This document shows positions 23,452 to 34,833 of a stretch of 64,000 nt of DNA, in pieces; positions within the stretch are counted from its first letter, which is position 1, and each line of letters begins with the position of its first letter. The stretch comes from Prochlorococcus sp. AG-347-G20 (GTDB lineage: Bacteria; Cyanobacteriota; Cyanobacteriia; PCC-6307; Cyanobiaceae): the NCBI GenBank assembly GCA_003281645.1, contig QCBJ01000006.1:1-64000 (forward strand), written 5' to 3'. The notes under the pieces were generated by a model. The model did no database searches, was not told the origin of the DNA, and saw only the letters and a list, made by a program, of their open reading frames with translations. The translations under genes were made by a program, and so were the position numbers.

Positions 23452-24972
23452 ATGCCTATAGAGTCAATTATTGCAAGAAAATCATTAGGCGTCCTTATGC
23501 ATCCAACATGTATTCCGGGAGGAAGAGTATGTGGAACTTTTGGGAGAGGAGCTAAAGAGTGGATAAGAAAACTTCATAAGCATGGAATTGAATACTGGCA
23601 ATTTTTACCTCTTACACCTACTGACTCTACAGGTTCGCCATATAGTTCGCCATCTAGTTTTGCACTAAACCCATGGTTTTTGGATATAGATGATTTAATC
23701 GAAAAAGGTTTTATCTACATCTCAGATAAAGAAAATCTAGGTCCAACAAATCAGAATAAAGATCATTTTGATTTTGATATTGCGGATGACCTAACAAAAA
23801 AATTAGGTCTCCTACTTTTGCAAGGTTGGAGTTCACAATCTGAAGAAAGAAAAATTAATTTTAACAAATGGGTCAGTAGTCATTCATGGGTTGAAGATTA
23901 TGCAACATTTGTTGTTATCAGAGAGGAATTCAATATGTTGCCTTGGTGGGAATGGCCTCAAGAATTTAAAATAAAAAATAACAAGTTCTTAAAATCGTGG
24001 ATTAAGAAAAAAAGTGAAGAGATACTTATTAAAAAATTAATTCAGTGGCATCTTGATGAGCAATGGAGCGTCATTAAAAACTTTGCAAAATCAAGAAATA
24101 TTAAGCTGATAGGAGATTTACCTTTTTATGTCTCTAGAGACAGCGCCGACGTATGGAGTAATAAATCATTATTTTCAATTTTTAAAAATGGAGATTTAAT
24201 CTTTCAAAGTGGTGTTCCACCTGATTATTTTTCATCAACAGGACAATTATGGGGGACCCCAACTTACTTTTGGTCAAGGCATAAAAGGACTAATTTCAAT
24301 TGGTGGAGGAAAAGATTTCAAAGACAATTTGAACTTGTGGACATATTAAGATTTGATCATTTCAGGGGTTTAGCAGGTTACTGGAGAGTTAATGGCAATT
24401 CTAAAACGGCAATTATTGGAAAATGGATAAATTCTCCAGGTAAAACACTATTAAATAAAGTAAAAAAAGATCTAGGGGGTAATTATCTACCAATTATTGC
24501 GGAGGATCTGGGAGTAATAACTCCAGATGTAGAGAAATTAAGAAAAAACTTCGAACTACCTGGCATGAAAATATTACAATTTGCTTTTGATGGCAATGAA
24601 GATAATCCTTATTTACCTAAGAATATTGAAGGAGAAAATTGGGTTGTTTATACAGGTACTCACGACAACTCTACTTCTGTTTCATGGTGGAAATATTTAG
24701 ATTATGAATCCCAAAAAAGAATAAAAGATGAGTATAAATTTTCAGAAAATCCTTCTTGGGATTTAATAGAAATTGGAATGAAAACGAATGCTAATCTCTT
24801 TATCGCTCCATTACAAGATCTATTATCTCTAGACGATTCAAGTAGATTAAACAAACCTGGCACCATAAAAAACAACTGGAAATGGAAGTTGAATCGTTCT
24901 TTAGAAGAAATAGAAGATAATATAAAAATGTTTAGTGTGTTAGGAAATAATTTTGGGAGAACTCAAAAGTAG
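23452..24972 (+). CDS. malQ: 4-alpha-glucanotransferase
   Basis: 506 aa; GDLPFYVSRDSADVW, LRFDHFRGLAGYW, IAEDLGVITPDV, YTGTHDNST. Confidence 0.96.
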   Translation: MPIESIIARKSLGVLMHPTCIPGGRVCGTFGRGAKEWIRKLHKHGIEYWQFLPLTPTDSTGSPYSSPSSFALNPWFLDIDDLIEKGFIYISDKENLGPTNQNKDHFDFDIADDLTKKLGLLLLQGWSSQSEERKINFNKWVSSHSWVEDYATFVVIREEFNMLPWWEWPQEFKIKNNKFLKSWIKKKSEEILIKKLIQWHLDEQWSVIKNFAKSRNIKLIGDLPFYVSRDSADVWSNKSLFSIFKNGDLIFQSGVPPDYFSSTGQLWGTPTYFWSRHKRTNFNWWRKRFQRQFELVDILRFDHFRGLAGYWRVNGNSKTAIIGKWINSPGKTLLNKVKKDLGGNYLPIIAEDLGVITPDVEKLRKNFELPGMKILQFAFDGNEDNPYLPKNIEGENWVVYTGTHDNSTSVSWWKYLDYESQKRIKDEYKFSENPSWDLIEIGMKTNANLFIAPLQDLLSLDDSSRLNKPGTIKNNWKWKLNRSLEEIEDNIKMFSVLGNNFGRTQK

Positions 24973-24985
24973 AATTTTTTAAAAA

Positions 24986-25480
24986 TTATTTATCAACCAT
25001 TTGATTTTCAATATTTTGAATCTCAATAACATTTACATTTAAAATAAAGTATCTCTTTAATATAAATATAGTTAGAACTAATATAAAAAAATATAAAAGA
25101 CTTCCTTGCCATGTATTGATAAGATCGAATTTCATGAACAAAAAATCCTTTCTCTCTTTCTTTAAAATTTTTCTTTCTTTAACTGCTAACTTTAATAATG
25201 TATTTTTTTTTAATACTAAGCATTCCTCTAATTTAATTAATATAGATCTTATAAAAGGATAATCTGGCCTAATATTTTTATTATTATTTTCAATAGAGTT
25301 TAAAGTTAGTTCGGGAATTTTTGAAATGTCTGACAATTCTTTAATTGTAAAGTTTCGTTGAATTCTTGCTTCTTTTACTATCTTTGCAATTTCTAAATAT
25401 TGGTCCACCAATTCAGGACTAAATTCTTTATTATTTTCAGATTTTTTATTAAATAAAAAGAGATTTTTCAAAATATTCAT
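24986..25480 (-). CDS. RodZ-like HTH-TM protein
   Basis: 164 aa; HTH_25-like VKEARIQRNFTIKELSDISKIPELTLNSIEN plus one TM segment. Confidence 0.6.
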   Translation of the reverse strand: MNILKNLFLFNKKSENNKEFSPELVDQYLEIAKIVKEARIQRNFTIKELSDISKIPELTLNSIENNNKNIRPDYPFIRSILIKLEECLVLKKNTLLKLAVKERKILKKERKDFLFMKFDLINTWQGSLLYFFILVLTIFILKRYFILNVNVIEIQNIENQMVDK

Positions 25481-25587
25481 TTAATCTTCCAAAGCTAAAA
25501 AATTCTTTACTTCTCATTTTTAAAACAATACAACCAATTCTAATCGAATTAAAATAATAAGTAAGTTTATAAGATATAAATATAAAA

Positions 25588-27243
25588 CTAAACTGTAGAA
25601 ATAATATTTTGCACCGCACTTTTTGCAATATTCAGAGGGCTAAAAGTATCTCTAATTAAAACTAAGAGTTTCTTCGCATCAGTAAATTCTAATTTTTCAT
25701 CTTTTATAAGACTTAAAAGAAGATTCTTCCTAACTTCGGATCCTTTTTTACTAACAAATAACTTCAATCCTGCGTTAGCAACTGGTATGAGATCTGAATT
25801 AAGATTCTCTGAATCTTTAAACAAAATGTTTAACAAACTTTCAACTTTTTCTATTTGAATTTGACCTTTTTTATCAAAAACGACTTCTAAAAGGATTTCT
25901 AAAATCTCTTCAGAATTATCGGTAAGTAGTTTTTTAGCAATATATGGATAAGCAATTTTTAAAATTTTAAATTCAGGATCTAGTCTTAGTGCTAAACCTT
26001 CTTGACTAACAACTGCTCTTATTATTAAGGCAAACCTACTTGGAACTCTAAAAGGATAAGAATACATAAGTTTTGAGAATTTATCAGTTACATTTTTAAG
26101 ATTAAAATTACCAACCTCAGCGCTTAGAGATCCTCCAAGAACTTCTTTTAATGGTTCAACAAGTTTTTGAAGATCTTGTCCTTTTGTTAAAAAACCTAAC
26201 TTCTGGAAATCTTCTGCTAGAAGATAATATTCTTCGTTTATTATGTGAACGATTGCCTTAATAAGAGTAATTCTATCTGAATTTGTAATAGTATCCATCA
26301 TTCCGAAATCAACATAAGCCAAATTCCCACAATCTGCATTTCCTCCTTTAAGAGCAAACATATTTCCTGGATGTGGGTCAGCATGAAAATATCCAAATTC
26401 AAATAGTTGCTGTAGTCCACTGATGACACATGTTTTTATAAAAGAAGCAGGTATTAAGTTATTTTCCTCTAGTAAAGATCTATCTCTTAACTTAACTCCA
26501 TCAATCCAAGAGGTTGTGATAATCCTTTTAGATGAAAACTGTTTTTCTAATTTAGGAATAAAAATATTTGGATTTTCTTTGAATAAGTTTGCAAACTTCA
26601 AAGCATTTTGGGCCTCTTTTTGATAGTCAATTTCATCAAAAAGTGCCTTACCGAATTCATCTATTATTTCTCCAATTCCAACACCTATATTTAACGGTAG
26701 GAATGGAGATAAAAAAGTTCCTAAAAATCTTAAGATTACAACATCCCTTCTTATGAGAAAGTATAAATCTGGCCGCTGTACTTTCACAGCTAGATAAGAA
26801 TTATTTATTTTTGCTTTATAAACTTGACCTAAGCTTGCTGAAGCTATAGGACTATCTGGAAACTCTTCAAATAATTCATTAGCAGGTGATCCAAGTTCCT
26901 CTTCAATGATTTTTAAAGCAATTTTGTGATCAAATGCTGGGAGATTATCTTGTAAGTTTGTAAGTTCTGTAAGCCAATCTTGTCTAACAAGATCTGGTCT
27001 AGTTGAGAGTGCTTGTCCTAATTTGATAAAACAAGGTCCTAAATCTGTTATTACATCAAAAAGATATTTTGAGAGATTTTTTTGTACATTTTTATTTTTA
27101 CTGTTACCTTGAAAAAGTATTCTTAAAAAAAGAAAAATAAAAGTTAAAAGGATATATAAAATTCTTGGGATAAAAATCCATGGTCTCAAAATCAACCAAA
27201 GTAAGTCATTTTTTGCTGAATATTTCGAATAAGTTCTTTTCAT
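25588..27243 (-). CDS. ABC1/UbiB family atypical kinase
   Basis: 551 aa; LGPCFIKLGQALSTRPDL, ASASLGQVYKA, FHADPHPGNMF, YVDFGMMD. Confidence 0.93.
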   Translation of the reverse strand: MKRTYSKYSAKNDLLWLILRPWIFIPRILYILLTFIFLFLRILFQGNSKNKNVQKNLSKYLFDVITDLGPCFIKLGQALSTRPDLVRQDWLTELTNLQDNLPAFDHKIALKIIEEELGSPANELFEEFPDSPIASASLGQVYKAKINNSYLAVKVQRPDLYFLIRRDVVILRFLGTFLSPFLPLNIGVGIGEIIDEFGKALFDEIDYQKEAQNALKFANLFKENPNIFIPKLEKQFSSKRIITTSWIDGVKLRDRSLLEENNLIPASFIKTCVISGLQQLFEFGYFHADPHPGNMFALKGGNADCGNLAYVDFGMMDTITNSDRITLIKAIVHIINEEYYLLAEDFQKLGFLTKGQDLQKLVEPLKEVLGGSLSAEVGNFNLKNVTDKFSKLMYSYPFRVPSRFALIIRAVVSQEGLALRLDPEFKILKIAYPYIAKKLLTDNSEEILEILLEVVFDKKGQIQIEKVESLLNILFKDSENLNSDLIPVANAGLKLFVSKKGSEVRKNLLLSLIKDEKLEFTDAKKLLVLIRDTFSPLNIAKSAVQNIISTV

Positions 27244-27307
27244 TAAAATTAAAAAACATCAAAAAAGATAATCTTTTTGTTCATTCTATATATGTCAATA
27301 ATACTTT

Positions 27308-28705
27308 ATGAGCATTTCATCTTTTCTAACTAAAAAGTTTTTAAAGTCTTTATTCTTTCCCGCTCATAACAGAGGGGCAGCTTTACCAAAGAAATTAGTG
27401 AAGTTATTAAAAAATCCGCCTGGTTATTGGGACTTGCCCGAACTACCAGAAATTGGCTCGCCACTAACCCAAAGAGGATTAATTGCTAAATCTCAAAGAG
27501 AATTCTCTGAAAAATTTGGGGCAAGAGGATGTTTTTTTGGAGTTAATGGAGCTTCTGGATTAATACAATCAGCAGTAATTACAATGGCAAATCCAGGCGA
27601 ATATATACTGATGCCTAGAAATGTTCATATAAGTGTTATAAAAATCTGTGCGCTGCAGAATATAAATCCAATATTTTTTGATCTAGAATTTTCAACCGGA
27701 ACCGGTCATTACAAACCAATTACAAAAATTTGGTTGGAAAATGTATTTAGAAAATTAAGTTTTGATGAGAATAAAATTGCAGGGGTGATTCTTGTAAATC
27801 CCTCTTATCATGGTTATGCCGAAGATTTAGAGCCTTTAATAGATTGTTGTCATCAAAAAAATTTACCTGTTTTAGTTGATGAAGCCCATGGTTCATATTT
27901 CCTTTTTTGTGAAAACCTTAATTTACCAAAACCGGCATTATCATCAAATGCTGATTTAGTAGTTAATTCATTGCATAAGTCGCTAAATGGATTAACTCAA
28001 ACGGCAGTACTTTGGTACCAAGGTGACCTAATAAATGAAGGTAATTTGATCAAAAGTATTAATTTGTTGCAAACTACTAGTCCAAGTTCCTTATTACTTT
28101 CTTCTTGTGAAGAGTCTATTAGGGATTGGCTTAATAAAAAAAGTTTATCAAAATATCAAAAAAGAATTTTAGATGCAAAAAGTATTTACAAAAAATTAAT
28201 TAAAAAAAATATTCCTCTCATAGAAACTCAAGACCCTTTAAAAATTGTAGTAAATACCTCTAAGGTTGGAATTGATGGTTTTACTGCAGATAAATTTTTT
28301 TATAGAAATGGCCTTATTGCTGAATTGCCAGAAATGATGACTCTCACTTTTTGCTTAGGATTTGGAAATCAAAAAGATTTTCTTAATTTATTTGAGAACT
28401 TATGGGAAAAATTACTATTAAATTACAAAAAGTCAAAAAGTTTAGGAGTTCTCAAATCGCCCTTTAAATTAGTTCAAGCGCCCGAAATCGAAATTGGAAT
28501 TGCTTGGAGAAGTAAGACTAGGAGTATTCCTTTCTCACAATCATTAAATAAAATATCTGGAGATATTATTTGCCCTTATCCTCCAGGGATACCTCTACTA
28601 GTTCCTGGCGAAAAAATTGATATGGATAGGTTTAATTGGATAAATAATCAAAGTTTATTCAACGAAGATCTGGTAAATTTTAATATAAGAGTCTTAGAAA
28701 CATAG
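27308..28705 (+). CDS. Orn/Lys/Arg decarboxylase family (PLP-dependent)
   Basis: 465 aa; FFGVNGASGLIQ, VDEAHGSYFLF, NSLHKSLNGLTQTAVL. Confidence 0.88.
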   Translation: MSISSFLTKKFLKSLFFPAHNRGAALPKKLVKLLKNPPGYWDLPELPEIGSPLTQRGLIAKSQREFSEKFGARGCFFGVNGASGLIQSAVITMANPGEYILMPRNVHISVIKICALQNINPIFFDLEFSTGTGHYKPITKIWLENVFRKLSFDENKIAGVILVNPSYHGYAEDLEPLIDCCHQKNLPVLVDEAHGSYFLFCENLNLPKPALSSNADLVVNSLHKSLNGLTQTAVLWYQGDLINEGNLIKSINLLQTTSPSSLLLSSCEESIRDWLNKKSLSKYQKRILDAKSIYKKLIKKNIPLIETQDPLKIVVNTSKVGIDGFTADKFFYRNGLIAELPEMMTLTFCLGFGNQKDFLNLFENLWEKLLLNYKKSKSLGVLKSPFKLVQAPEIEIGIAWRSKTRSIPFSQSLNKISGDIICPYPPGIPLLVPGEKIDMDRFNWINNQSLFNEDLVNFNIRVLET

Positions 28706-28714
28706 CTATTTCAT

Positions 28715-29572
28715 ATGAGATTAAGAAGTGGATTACTTATAGGAATTTTTGGTTTAATTGTTGTTTTGTTGGGGGGCTGGGTTTTTACATTGGCAACTGC
28801 TTTGCTTACATATCTAGCTTTATTAGAATTTTTTAGAATGGCAGAATTTAAAGGAATAAGACCAGCTACAAAAACCACATTATTTTCATCTTTTATTATT
28901 ATAGTTACTACTTATCTTGAGACCATTGGTACGATTGAAGGAGAAATATCAAATTCAATTTTACCAATCTGTTCAGTTGGGATATGCACTTGGTTACTTT
29001 TGCAACCAAAACCTGGGACAATTTCAGATATTGCAGCCTCTATTTTTGGATTATTCTATTTAGGTTTTTTACCTAGTTACTGGATTAAGTTAAGGGGATT
29101 AGATTCAGTGATAATAAGTTCAAATCAGGGTTTTATGTCGTTTGAGAACTTATCAAGCACTACAGGACTTCATTTAACTTTAACTTCTTGCTTTTTAATT
29201 GTAGCTAGTGATATTGGTTCTTATTTCATTGGTAAATCATTTGGTAAAACATCTCTATCTCCAATATCTCCGAGCAAAACTGTAGAAGGTTTAATTGGAG
29301 GAATATCCTGTTCAATTTTACTAGCAATATTTTTCGCATTTTTAATGAATTGGGAAAATCCATTATTTGTTGGAATAATATATGGAATTTCAATTTCTCT
29401 TATGGCACTAGTTGGAGATTTAATTGAATCTATGATGAAGAGAGATGCAAAAATAAAAGATTCCGGAACTTTTTTACCGGGACATGGAGGAATTCTTGAC
29501 AGAATTGACAGTTACATTTTTACTCCATCTGTTTTGTATTATATTTTTATAATTCTCAAATATCTAAATTAA
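28715..29572 (+). CDS. cdsA: Phosphatidate cytidylyltransferase
   Basis: 285 aa; SPSKTVEGLIGG, GDLIESMMKRDAKIKDSGTFLPGHGGILDRIDS signature. Confidence 0.95.
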   Translation: MRLRSGLLIGIFGLIVVLLGGWVFTLATALLTYLALLEFFRMAEFKGIRPATKTTLFSSFIIIVTTYLETIGTIEGEISNSILPICSVGICTWLLLQPKPGTISDIAASIFGLFYLGFLPSYWIKLRGLDSVIISSNQGFMSFENLSSTTGLHLTLTSCFLIVASDIGSYFIGKSFGKTSLSPISPSKTVEGLIGGISCSILLAIFFAFLMNWENPLFVGIIYGISISLMALVGDLIESMMKRDAKIKDSGTFLPGHGGILDRIDSYIFTPSVLYYIFIILKYLN

Positions 29573-30484
29573 TTAAAAAATCTTTTGTTCCAAAAAATAA
29601 TCTTGAATAATTTTACTAGATAATGATGGTAAATCTATATGTGGAAGATGACCACAATTTTGTAACCCTACAAAATTTAATTTTTCAATATTTCTTATAT
29701 TTTTAATCTCTTTTTTTCCAAGAATTCGATCATTTTCTCCGCATAATGTTTTAATTGGGATATTTTGGATATATTTTTGAGTCCCTGCGAATCCACCACT
29801 TTTTGCAAATGATGCAAGTGAATTCCTCCATCCTTTACAACCTAGATGAATTGAAGCAATTTGTTCTTCCATCTTACCGACACATTCATCTGGAAAAGCA
29901 AATGCTTGCCTACAAAGACTTTTTCTGACCTGAGGCAATCCAAGAAATGAGGCGCCTAGTTGATTAAGAGGGAAAGGGATACTTTTAGGTTCTCCAAACA
30001 ATCCGGCGGGGGACAAAAGGATAATTTTATCAATAGAATCAGGAATTTCAAAAGCAAGTTTTAAAGCTGTTGAGCCTCCCATAGAGGCACCAATAATTTT
30101 TAGATTTTTTGTTATTTTTAAGATCTTAATTAGATCAATTAAATGTAAAATTATTTTCGAGGAATTGTATTCATTTGTTGCGCACCTGGGACTAAAACCA
30201 AAACCCAGCAGATCAGGAACGATAACTTGAAAATTTCTTTTTAGTGATTTATATATTCTCCTGAATTCTAAAAAACTACTATCAAAGCCATGTAGCAGAA
30301 GTATAGGTTGACCTTTCCCTCCAACAACAACTGGAAATTTTAAAGAATTCCAATTTTGGTTGAGTTTTATCCACTTAACATCATTTGCCAAATAAAGACC
30401 TAAAGGATCTAATAGTGACAATTTGGCACTTTCAAAAAATTCTGCATTTAAATCACTTAATTGTTCAAAATTGTTTTTAGTCAA
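29573..30484 (-). CDS. Alpha/beta hydrolase
   Basis: 303 aa; LLLHGFDSS, IGASMGGSTALK nucleophile elbow, NCGHLPH. Confidence 0.88.
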   Translation of the reverse strand: MTKNNFEQLSDLNAEFFESAKLSLLDPLGLYLANDVKWIKLNQNWNSLKFPVVVGGKGQPILLLHGFDSSFLEFRRIYKSLKRNFQVIVPDLLGFGFSPRCATNEYNSSKIILHLIDLIKILKITKNLKIIGASMGGSTALKLAFEIPDSIDKIILLSPAGLFGEPKSIPFPLNQLGASFLGLPQVRKSLCRQAFAFPDECVGKMEEQIASIHLGCKGWRNSLASFAKSGGFAGTQKYIQNIPIKTLCGENDRILGKKEIKNIRNIEKLNFVGLQNCGHLPHIDLPSLSSKIIQDYFLEQKIF

Positions 30485-30492
30485 AAAATTGT

Positions 30493-31584
30493 TTATGTTT
30501 TAATTTTTTGTTGTTCAAAATTTGAAATGACCTCTATTATGTCCCGTTTATTAATTTCAAAAGGCAAAAAATGAATCTCAGATTTTTCTTGACAAGTAAA
30601 ATCAGCAATTTTCTCTAAATTATTATTTTCAAAAACATTTATTCCAAGTTGCCCGATAGTAGTTGGCAAATTCAATAATTTCATGAGTGCAAATAATTGT
30701 TTAATTGATTGATCAGCTAATTTATTATTATTTTTCATTTCTTCTAGTCTTAATTGCAATAATAATCCAACCCCAACAATCTCACCATGAAAGAATTTAT
30801 TAGGGGTGATTATCTGAGTAATTGCATTATGAATGGCATGTGCTGCTGCGGTCCTACACTTTTCTCCACCAATACCACCTACTAATCCTGCTGTAAGTCC
30901 ACATGCTTCTACAGTATTTTGCCAAGAAGGATTATTTTCAAATTGACTCTTAAACGCTTTTTCTCCATCTATTAATAGTTGATCTCTTAAAACTCTTGAT
31001 ATCTGAATTGCTTGTTGAACAAGACCGTCATCTATCGTTGAACTTGTTATTGAGGATTCGTACCATTTTGCCAAGGCATCTGCTATTCCGCTTGCAAGCG
31101 TTCTTGATGGAGCTGTTTGAATAAATTTATGATCATAAACTAGTATTTTCGGACAAGATCCTAATGCAACATCCTTTATGAATCGACCATCCTTCGTATA
31201 AATATTTGATAAGGCTGTCCAACCTGCACATGTAGAGGCGCTAAGGGGGACTGTAATACATGGGATATTGAGGGACTGGGCTATATATTTTCCAGAATCT
31301 AGAACTTTGCCGCCTCCAGCTGCGATAACACAATCATTATTATTATTTGAAATGATATTCTTAACTCTTGAAATATCTTCGTAACAACAATCAAATTGCA
31401 AATTTGCAGAATTAACATTAAGTTTTTGATTTTTTAAATCATTAAAAATATTATTTCTCAAATTATTCGTTTGAATCCCTCGACCTAGAATTAATGGACT
31501 TTTAGTTAATTTTGTAATTTGAGGTAAAGATTGTTCCCAAGCATAAGCACCCCTATAAATAGTTTCAGGAGAGATTGACTGCAT
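30493..31584 (-). CDS. gldA: Glycerol dehydrogenase-like iron-containing alcohol dehydrogenase
   Basis: 363 aa; IAAGGGKVLDSGKYIA, PLSASTCAGWTALSNIY, HGEIVGVGLLLQ. Confidence 0.85.
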   Translation of the reverse strand: MQSISPETIYRGAYAWEQSLPQITKLTKSPLILGRGIQTNNLRNNIFNDLKNQKLNVNSANLQFDCCYEDISRVKNIISNNNNDCVIAAGGGKVLDSGKYIAQSLNIPCITVPLSASTCAGWTALSNIYTKDGRFIKDVALGSCPKILVYDHKFIQTAPSRTLASGIADALAKWYESSITSSTIDDGLVQQAIQISRVLRDQLLIDGEKAFKSQFENNPSWQNTVEACGLTAGLVGGIGGEKCRTAAAHAIHNAITQIITPNKFFHGEIVGVGLLLQLRLEEMKNNNKLADQSIKQLFALMKLLNLPTTIGQLGINVFENNNLEKIADFTCQEKSEIHFLPFEINKRDIIEVISNFEQQKIKT

Positions 31585-31599
31585 ATTTACTTTGAATGA

Positions 31600-34125
31600 C
31601 TAGAAGTTAGCACTTGCTAACTCTTGTGAAGATTCTTCAGAAGAAATGTTGATTGTAACTTTTTTATTATCATCTATATCAACTAAAGCATTATCTCCAT
31701 CCTTTATTCTCCCAGAAAGAACTTCTTCAGCCAAACTATCTTCGAGTAAACGCATAACTGCCCTTCTCAATGGTCTTGCTCCGTATGAAGGATTATAACC
31801 TTCTTCAACTAGTCTTTCTTTGAAAGCATCGGTGACATTTAATTTAATGCCTTTATCTTGTAATCGGACAAAGACTTCTTGCAGCATTATTTCAGCAATT
31901 TCTTTAACCTCATTTTTAGTTAGTTGTCTGAATACAATTATTTCGTCAAGTCTATTTAAAAATTCAGGCCTAAAATATTGCTTTAGTTCTTCATTAACTA
32001 ACGATTTGATTCTGTTATATTGGCTATCTTCAACTGAATCACCAGAGAATTCGAATCCTAGACCACCACCACCTTTCTCGATAACTTTGGAACCGATATT
32101 AGAGGTCATTATTAACAATGTATTTTTAAAATCTACAGTTCTACCTTTGGAGTCAGTTAATCTTCCATCTTCTAGTAATTGCAATAATAAGTTGAAAACA
32201 TCTGGATGCGCCTTTTCAACTTCATCAAATAAAACGACGGTATAAGGACGTCTTCTAACCGCTTCGGTAAGCTGGCCACCTTCATTGAAACCAACATAAC
32301 CTGGAGGCGATCCTATAAGTTTACTAACTGTATGTCTTTCCATAAATTCTGACATATCTAATCTGATCATTGCTTCTTCGCTACCGAAGAAATATGAAGC
32401 TAATGATTTAGTCAATTCAGTTTTACCAACGCCAGTAGGTCCAGAGAAGATAAAACTTGCGATAGGTCTATTAGGATTTTTTAATCCAACTCTTGCTCTT
32501 CTTATAGCTCTTGAGACAGCCTTTACAGCTTCATCTTGTCCAATTAGTCTTTGGTGAAGGGTTTCCTCCATATTAAGGAGCTTTACTGATTCAGTTTCTG
32601 TTAATTTTTGAACAGGAACACCTGTCCATGAAGCCACAATATGTGCTACATCCTCTTCACTAACAAGGGGACTTTTAAGAAGTTTAGAATCACTTTTTAC
32701 AGAATTATCAGCATCAGATTGATCTCCAGCTGTAGTTTCTTTTTTATTATCCAATACTTCTTTGATTTTTGCAGACAATTCCATCTCTTTTTCACGTAAT
32801 TGTCCAGCTTGGTCGAAATTTTGGTCTCTTACAGATTCTTCCTTTTGTTTTTGAACTTCTCTTAGTTCTCTATCTATTTGTTTTGCTTCAGGCGGAAGTT
32901 TAGAATTTATTAAACGTACTCTACTTCCAGCCTCGTCGATGAGGTCAATAGCTTTATCAGGTAAAAATCTGTCAGATATATAACGATCACCTAAGTGAGC
33001 GGCGGCTTCTAGGGCATCATCAGTAATTTTAAGACGATGATGTTGTTCGTAACGCTCTCTAAGACCTTTTAGAATTTCGATTGTATCTTCTATAGATGGC
33101 TCCCCTACCATTACAGGCTGGAATCTTCTTTCCAGTGCAGCATCTCTTTCAATATGTTTTCTATATTCATCTAGAGTTGTTGCTCCAATACATTGAAGTT
33201 CACCTCTAGCTAATGCTGGCTTAAGTATATTTGCTGCATCTATAGCACCTTCAGCAGCTCCAGCACCAATTAAGGTATGCACTTCATCTATGACAAGAAT
33301 GACGTTACCTGCTGATTTAATTTCTTCCATTATTTTTTTTAACCTTTCTTCAAATTCACCTCTATATTTTGTTCCTGCTACCAAAAGACCTATATCAAGA
33401 GTCAAAACTCTTTTATCTTCAAGTATGTCTGGAATATCCCCAGTTTGTATTCTTTGAGCTAAACCTTCTGCGATAGCTGTTTTACCTACACCCGGCTCCC
33501 CAATAAGAACAGGATTATTTTTTGTTCTCCTACCTAGTATTTGGACTACACGATCTATTTCTGAATGGCGGCCAACGACTGGATCTAATTTCGATTCACT
33601 AGCCAATTTTGTTAGATTTGTTCCAAATTCATCAAGAGTAGCAGTTTTTAAGTTCCCTTTAGATGTACTAGCCCCAGTGCCAACTTCTGCTGTTTCACCT
33701 AACATCCTTATAACTTGAGTTCTTACTTTGGTAAGGTCAATATTAAGATTTTCAAGAACTCTTGCAGCAACGCCTTCGCCCTCTCTAATTAAACCTAGTA
33801 ATAGGTGTTCTGTACCTATATAATTGTGGCCTAGTTGACGTGCCTCTTCAAGAGATAATTCTAAAACTCTTTTAGCCCTAGGAGTAAAAGGTATCTCCAC
33901 AGCTACAAACCCTGAACCTCTACCAATTATCTTTTCTACTTCTATCCTTGAATCTTTTAGATTAACTCCAAGTGATTTAAGTACTTTTGCTGCAACCCCA
34001 GTTCCTTCTCCAATTAACCCTAAAAGAATTTGTTCAGTTCCAACAAAATTATGACCGAGTCTTCTAGCTTCCTCTTGAGCGAGCATAATGACTTTTATAG
34101 CCTTTTCTGTAAATCTTTCAAACAT
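31600..34125 (-). CDS. clpC: ATP-dependent Clp protease ATP-binding subunit ClpC
   Basis: 841 aa; [37 protein letters not shown], two AAA+ modules, UVR region. Confidence 0.98.
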   Translation of the reverse strand: MFERFTEKAIKVIMLAQEEARRLGHNFVGTEQILLGLIGEGTGVAAKVLKSLGVNLKDSRIEVEKIIGRGSGFVAVEIPFTPRAKRVLELSLEEARQLGHNYIGTEHLLLGLIREGEGVAARVLENLNIDLTKVRTQVIRMLGETAEVGTGASTSKGNLKTATLDEFGTNLTKLASESKLDPVVGRHSEIDRVVQILGRRTKNNPVLIGEPGVGKTAIAEGLAQRIQTGDIPDILEDKRVLTLDIGLLVAGTKYRGEFEERLKKIMEEIKSAGNVILVIDEVHTLIGAGAAEGAIDAANILKPALARGELQCIGATTLDEYRKHIERDAALERRFQPVMVGEPSIEDTIEILKGLRERYEQHHRLKITDDALEAAAHLGDRYISDRFLPDKAIDLIDEAGSRVRLINSKLPPEAKQIDRELREVQKQKEESVRDQNFDQAGQLREKEMELSAKIKEVLDNKKETTAGDQSDADNSVKSDSKLLKSPLVSEEDVAHIVASWTGVPVQKLTETESVKLLNMEETLHQRLIGQDEAVKAVSRAIRRARVGLKNPNRPIASFIFSGPTGVGKTELTKSLASYFFGSEEAMIRLDMSEFMERHTVSKLIGSPPGYVGFNEGGQLTEAVRRRPYTVVLFDEVEKAHPDVFNLLLQLLEDGRLTDSKGRTVDFKNTLLIMTSNIGSKVIEKGGGGLGFEFSGDSVEDSQYNRIKSLVNEELKQYFRPEFLNRLDEIIVFRQLTKNEVKEIAEIMLQEVFVRLQDKGIKLNVTDAFKERLVEEGYNPSYGARPLRRAVMRLLEDSLAEEVLSGRIKDGDNALVDIDDNKKVTINISSEESSQELASANF

Positions 34126-34304
34126 TAGAAGATTAAATTTCTACTAATAACCTACCAGTAATATGTCAATTTTGTGTTCAGAATGAGCTTTTGTGAATAC
34201 CCAAAAGTGTATTTTATTTAATTAAATTGAAATTTTTTAGTGATATAGCAAGAAATTATAGTAATTTCAGGCATTCTGGTAATCCGCACAATTAAATTTT
34301 TATA

Positions 34305-34745
34305 TTATTTTGTTGTTAATTTTTTTTCTTTTAAAAGAGCATGTGAACCATCTTTATAATAATTTTTTCTTATTCCCACAGTAGAAAAATCAAAGCGACT
34401 ATAAAATCTTTCAGCAGTTACATTGACATGGGAAACCTCCAATAGTATTTTTTTTAGATTTAATTTTTCACATTTTTTTATTAAAAAGCTCATAAGATAT
34501 GAACCACAACCCTTTTCCCTAAATTTCTTATTTACAACAAAATAATTTATTTGAGCTTCATCAAGAACAACCTGAAAAACACATATTCCAATGACTAAAT
34601 TTTTAATTAATAATCCAAATATTTTTGTACCTTCTTTTTTGAATTCGTTAGCCCATTGTTTCTTGCTCCATAGGGAAATCGTATTCGAATCTAATTCATA
34701 ACATAAATCAATATCTTTCTCATTTATTTGTTTGATAGATATCAT
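34305..34745 (-). CDS. rimI: GNAT acetyltransferase, RimI-like
   Basis: 146 aa; NKKFREKGCGSYLMSFLI, LEVSHVNVTAERFYSRFDF. Confidence 0.85.
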   Translation of the reverse strand: MISIKQINEKDIDLCYELDSNTISLWSKKQWANEFKKEGTKIFGLLIKNLVIGICVFQVVLDEAQINYFVVNKKFREKGCGSYLMSFLIKKCEKLNLKKILLEVSHVNVTAERFYSRFDFSTVGIRKNYYKDGSHALLKEKKLTTK

Positions 34746-34833
34746 TTTATTATGTATGTATATTTAAAAAGTTCAAATCTTGAGTCATTATAAAATATGA
34801 CAGTTTTGGCAAAACTATATTTAAAATTCTCCC

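Noticed and set aside
31820-32245. 141-aa ORF antisense to clpC
   Set aside because: Ser-rich shadow translation opposite the highly conserved ClpC AAA+ domain
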